Below are positions 4,668 to 6,597 of a stretch of 6,597 nucleotides of DNA, piece after piece. Positions within the stretch are counted from its first letter, which is position 1; the number at the start of each line of letters is the position of its first letter. The notes under the pieces were generated by a model that was not told the origin of the DNA, made no database searches, and was given only the letters and a program-made list of their open reading frames with translations. The position numbers and the translations under genes were made by a program. The stretch spans positions 1 to 6,597 of the forward strand of contig JAEYUT010000014.1 in NCBI GenBank assembly GCA_023432305.1, read 5' to 3'. Source of the stretch: Actinomycetes bacterium. Lineage in GTDB: Bacteria > Actinomycetota > Actinomycetes > Actinomycetales > Microbacteriaceae.

Positions 4668-5213
4668 TCAGAGGGGGCTGCTCGGCACCCCGTCGCGGAT
4701 GATGAGGTCGGCGAGGGATTCCGGATCTTCGCGCACGATGTGCGCCTCCTCCTGACGCGCCCAGCGGTCCCAGTGCGGTGCGAAGGTGTCGCCGTCGCGC
4801 CGGAGCGCGCGTTCGCGACGCACATCCGGGTCGCGGTCGATCCACCATGCGTGGTGGGCGAGGGCGCGGGACGCGCGGGAGATCGCGCCGCAGCCTTCGA
4901 CGATGAGAGCTCCGGTGCGGTCGATGCGCGCTGGCTCTGCGGGGGCGTCGGCCCCCCAGTCCCACCGTCGCCAGGTGCCGTCGCGGATGATCTCTTCGAC
5001 AGCCGCCGAGCCTGCCGCGAGCCCATCCCACCCCGGATACACCTCATCGAGAGACACCAGGCTGGCCCCGGTGCGTGCGGCGAGCTCGCGCGCCAGCACC
5101 GTCTTGCCTGCACCCGAGCGCCCGTCGATGAGCAGCACGAACGGCTGCGACCCGCGCGCCAGCCTCGCGGCAAGCGGAGCCGGATCGATGTCGCGCTCGA
5201 CGTCCTGCGTCAT
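4668..5213 (-). CDS. P-loop NTPase of the uridine kinase-like superfamily
   Basis: This 181-residue cytoplasmic protein resembles small nucleoside/nucleotide-kinase-like P-loop proteins. Walker A is GRSGAGKT (31-38). SLDEVYPGWDGL (54-64) fits the acidic substrate-side motif, WRRWDWGAD (81-89) resembles the tryptophan/aspartate segment of uridine kinases, and GALIVEGCGA (101-110) is a Walker B-like strand. An arginine-rich stretch, RRERALRRDG (132-141), followed by HWDRW, could form the lid. The substrate cannot be told from the sequence. The ATG at 5213 overlaps the ecfT stop by 4 bp (ATGA) and lacks a strong Shine-Dalgarno sequence, so translation is probably coupled. The same frame is open well upstream over ecfT, but that part has no family similarity and is a high-GC shadow. 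Phosphorylation of a transported vitamin or nucleoside is inferred from operon context only. Confidence 0.8.
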   Translation of the reverse strand: MTQDVERDIDPAPLAARLARGSQPFVLLIDGRSGAGKTVLARELAARTGASLVSLDEVYPGWDGLAAGSAAVEEIIRDGTWRRWDWGADAPAEPARIDRTGALIVEGCGAISRASRALAHHAWWIDRDPDVRRERALRRDGDTFAPHWDRWARQEEAHIVREDPESLADLIIRDGVPSSPL

Positions 5214-6016
5214 GAACCCGGCCCGAGGATCGGACGGAAGGTGCCCGCGGCGACCGACACGGCGATCGCGGTCGCCCCGATGGCCACCCCGATGAGCACG
5301 AGCATCCACTCCGCCGCGCCGAACCGCGCGGTGCGCGCCGCCGTGCGGGGGGTGTCGCCGCCGAACGCACGCGCCTCCATCGCGGTCGCGAGGGAGCTCG
5401 CGCGCCGCAGCGCCAGCACGAGAAGCGCGAATGCCACCGAGCCGAGGAACCGGATCCGCCCCAGGAATCCGCCGGCATCCCCCACCCCTCGGGCGCGGCG
5501 TGCGAGCACGAGCGCGCGCCAGTCGTCGACGAGGAGCCCGACCATCCGGAGCCCGGCGAGCGCCCCCAGCACGAAGCGCGCGGGCAGCCGCCAGGTCTGG
5601 ATGAGGCCGTCGGCGAGGTCGGTGGTGTCGACGGTCGCGATGAGCAGCACCGCGGGCACGCCGATCGCGAGCACGCGCAGCACCGCTGCGGCGGCGAACT
5701 GCAGCGAGCCGTCGCTGACCGTCGCGAGCAGGAAACTCCCGTGGATCCGACCCGACGGCTCGGCGTAGAGCGCGAGCGTGAGCCCGGTGAGCGGCGCGGC
5801 CACCAGGATGGGCGACAGTCGCAGCAGCAGGGAACGCCAGGGCACCCCCGCGAACGGGATGAGCGCTCCGATCAGCAGGAGCGCCACCGCCCCCGACACC
5901 CAGTCGATGGTGCTGATGAGGGCGATCCCGATGGCGGCGGATGCGGCGATCTTGGCGACCGGGTTGATGCGATGCACGAGGCGGTCGCCCGTGACAGGCG
6001 CGAGCAGGTCGCTCAT
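5210..6016 (-). CDS. ecfT: ECF transporter transmembrane component EcfT (CbiQ family)
   Basis: EcfT is the membrane scaffold of energy-coupling factor importers. It transmits ATPase movement to a vitamin- or metal-binding S component. The 268-residue protein starts with the typical DRLVHRINPVAKI segment (11-23), which precedes the first helix. Hydrophobic helices follow at about 25-52, 62-85, 105-128, 145-165, 190-205 and 236-258. The cytoplasmic coupling motifs are ARRARG (172-177) and MEARAFG (213-219), corresponding to the two X-R-X motifs that dock into the ATPases. A strong AGGGGAGG Shine-Dalgarno sequence (complement of 6021-6028) lies 4 nt before the ATG at 6016. That ATG overlaps the upstream ATPase stop by 4 bp, and the gene's own stop overlaps the kinase start by 4 bp. 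No S component is visible, so the substrate is open. Confidence 0.92.
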   Translation of the reverse strand: MSDLLAPVTGDRLVHRINPVAKIAASAAIGIALISTIDWVSGAVALLLIGALIPFAGVPWRSLLLRLSPILVAAPLTGLTLALYAEPSGRIHGSFLLATVSDGSLQFAAAAVLRVLAIGVPAVLLIATVDTTDLADGLIQTWRLPARFVLGALAGLRMVGLLVDDWRALVLARRARGVGDAGGFLGRIRFLGSVAFALLVLALRRASSLATAMEARAFGGDTPRTAARTARFGAAEWMLVLIGVAIGATAIAVSVAAGTFRPILGPGS

Positions 6017-6597
6017 GAGGCCTCCCCTGCGGGCACCGCGGCACCCAGCACGAGCTCCCGTGCATCGAGCGCGTCCACGAGTCCGCGGTCATGGGTGACG
6101 ACGACGATCGCGCGACCGGCGTCCCGCTGCTCGGCCAGCAGCGCCACGAGCTCCCGCCAGGTGCGGGCATCCTGCCCGAAGGTGGGTTCGTCGAGCACGA
6201 GCACGCGCGGCGAGGTGGCGAGCACGGTCGCCACCGAGAGGCGCCGCTTCTCACCGCCCGAGAGTCCGAACGGGTGCGCCCGGGCGAGTCGGTCGAGCCG
6301 CAGTCGCTCCAGCAGCTCGTCGATGTGCGCACCGTCGGGTTCGCCGCCGAGGGCGCGCTGCCCGATCTCCAGCTCGGCTCGCACCGTCGTGGTGAGGAAC
6401 TGGTGGTCGGGGCTCTGGAACACGAAGCCGATGCGGGTGAGCAGCTCGCGCGATCGCCACGACGCGGGGGTCGCGGATGCGGTTCCTGCGAGCTCGGGGG
6501 TGGCGCTGAGGGTTCCGGCGACCGGTTCGAGCAGTCCGGCGAGGGTGAGGGCGAGAGTCGTCTTGCCTGCGCCGTTGGGACCGGTGAGGGCGAGCAC
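6013..6597 (-). CDS. ECF-type ABC transporter ATPase (EcfA), 5' end beyond the window
   Basis: The visible 194 residues are the C-terminal part of an ABC ATPase and run off the window edge. Numbering from the first visible codon, Walker A is GPNGAGKTT (6-14) and the Q-loop is VFQSPDHQF with Q61. The signature is LSGGE (112-116), Walker B is VLVLDEPTFGQD with E137, and the switch histidine is H169 in VVVTHD. The QSPDHQ form of the Q-loop is typical of EcfA-type ATPases. All catalytic elements are intact. The GTG at the edge is not a start, because the family has about 30 more residues before Walker A. The missing part could also include a whole second ATPase domain, since fused double EcfA proteins exist in actinobacteria. 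The gene overlaps ecfT by 4 bp. Confidence 0.92.
   Translation of the reverse strand: MLALTGPNGAGKTTLALTLAGLLEPVAGTLSATPELAGTASATPASWRSRELLTRIGFVFQSPDHQFLTTTVRAELEIGQRALGGEPDGAHIDELLERLRLDRLARAHPFGLSGGEKRRLSVATVLATSPRVLVLDEPTFGQDARTWRELVALLAEQRDAGRAIVVVTHDRGLVDALDARELVLGAAVPAGEAS

Noticed and set aside
5214..6332. Extension of the kinase frame into a 554-residue protein
   Set aside because: The upstream part runs in another frame over ecfT and ecfA, is Arg/Ala-rich and has no family motif. It is a stop-poor shadow caused by high GC content.
6595..6597. GTG at the window edge as the start of the ATPase
   Set aside because: It falls only about five residues before Walker A. ABC ATPases of this family have about 30 residues there, so the gene is cut by the window.

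Overview
The window looks like a chromosomal segment of a high-GC actinobacterium, most probably of the Microbacteriaceae type. This rests on the strong GC bias at third codon positions, a leaderless-looking GTG start for an oligoribonuclease, the clpS - DUF2017 - small zincin cluster, a sortase signal of the LAxTG type, and a tRNA-Arg without an encoded CCA. The genus cannot be named from this sequence alone.

Left part (about 1-2480, + strand): a small multi-pass membrane protein of unknown function (54-689) lies 29 bp upstream of a 574-residue secreted surface protein (719-2443). The surface protein has a signal peptide, three Ig-like modules each with a C-x9-C cysteine pair, two interleaved OmpL47-like modules, a Pro/Glu-rich stalk and a C-terminal LAQTG sorting signal. 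A GC-rich hairpin starts 6 nt after its stop codon.

Middle (about 2485-3500): a tRNA-Arg(TCT) is encoded on the minus strand. Immediately 3' of it is an 85-bp-period tandem duplication containing a second copy of the tRNA 3' half and two terminator-like hairpins. Divergently on the + strand comes orn (oligoribonuclease, DEDDh family), whose GTG lies about 7 nt after a TAGAGT -10-like box. A tRNA-His(GTG) with encoded G-1 and CCA follows.

Right-middle (3554-4655, + strand): clpS, a DUF2017 gene and a small PF06262-type zinc metallopeptidase form a compact operon with ATGA overlaps at both junctions. ClpS delivers N-degron substrates to the Clp protease. The roles of the other two are unknown, but their coupling suggests a connection to proteolysis.

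Right part (4668-6597, - strand): an ECF-type transporter module, read right to left. It comprises an EcfA ATPase (its 5' end lies beyond the window), the EcfT transmembrane protein, and a P-loop kinase-like protein, joined by 4-bp ATGA overlaps. No substrate-binding S component lies in the window, so the substrate is unknown. The kinase may act on the imported compound. This operon converges on the clpS operon with only 12 bp between the stop codons.

Most of the window is ordinary actinobacterial core genome. The parts most worth a second look are the tRNA-Arg 3'-half/terminator duplication and the modular, disulfide-patterned LAQTG surface protein with its membrane-protein neighbour.
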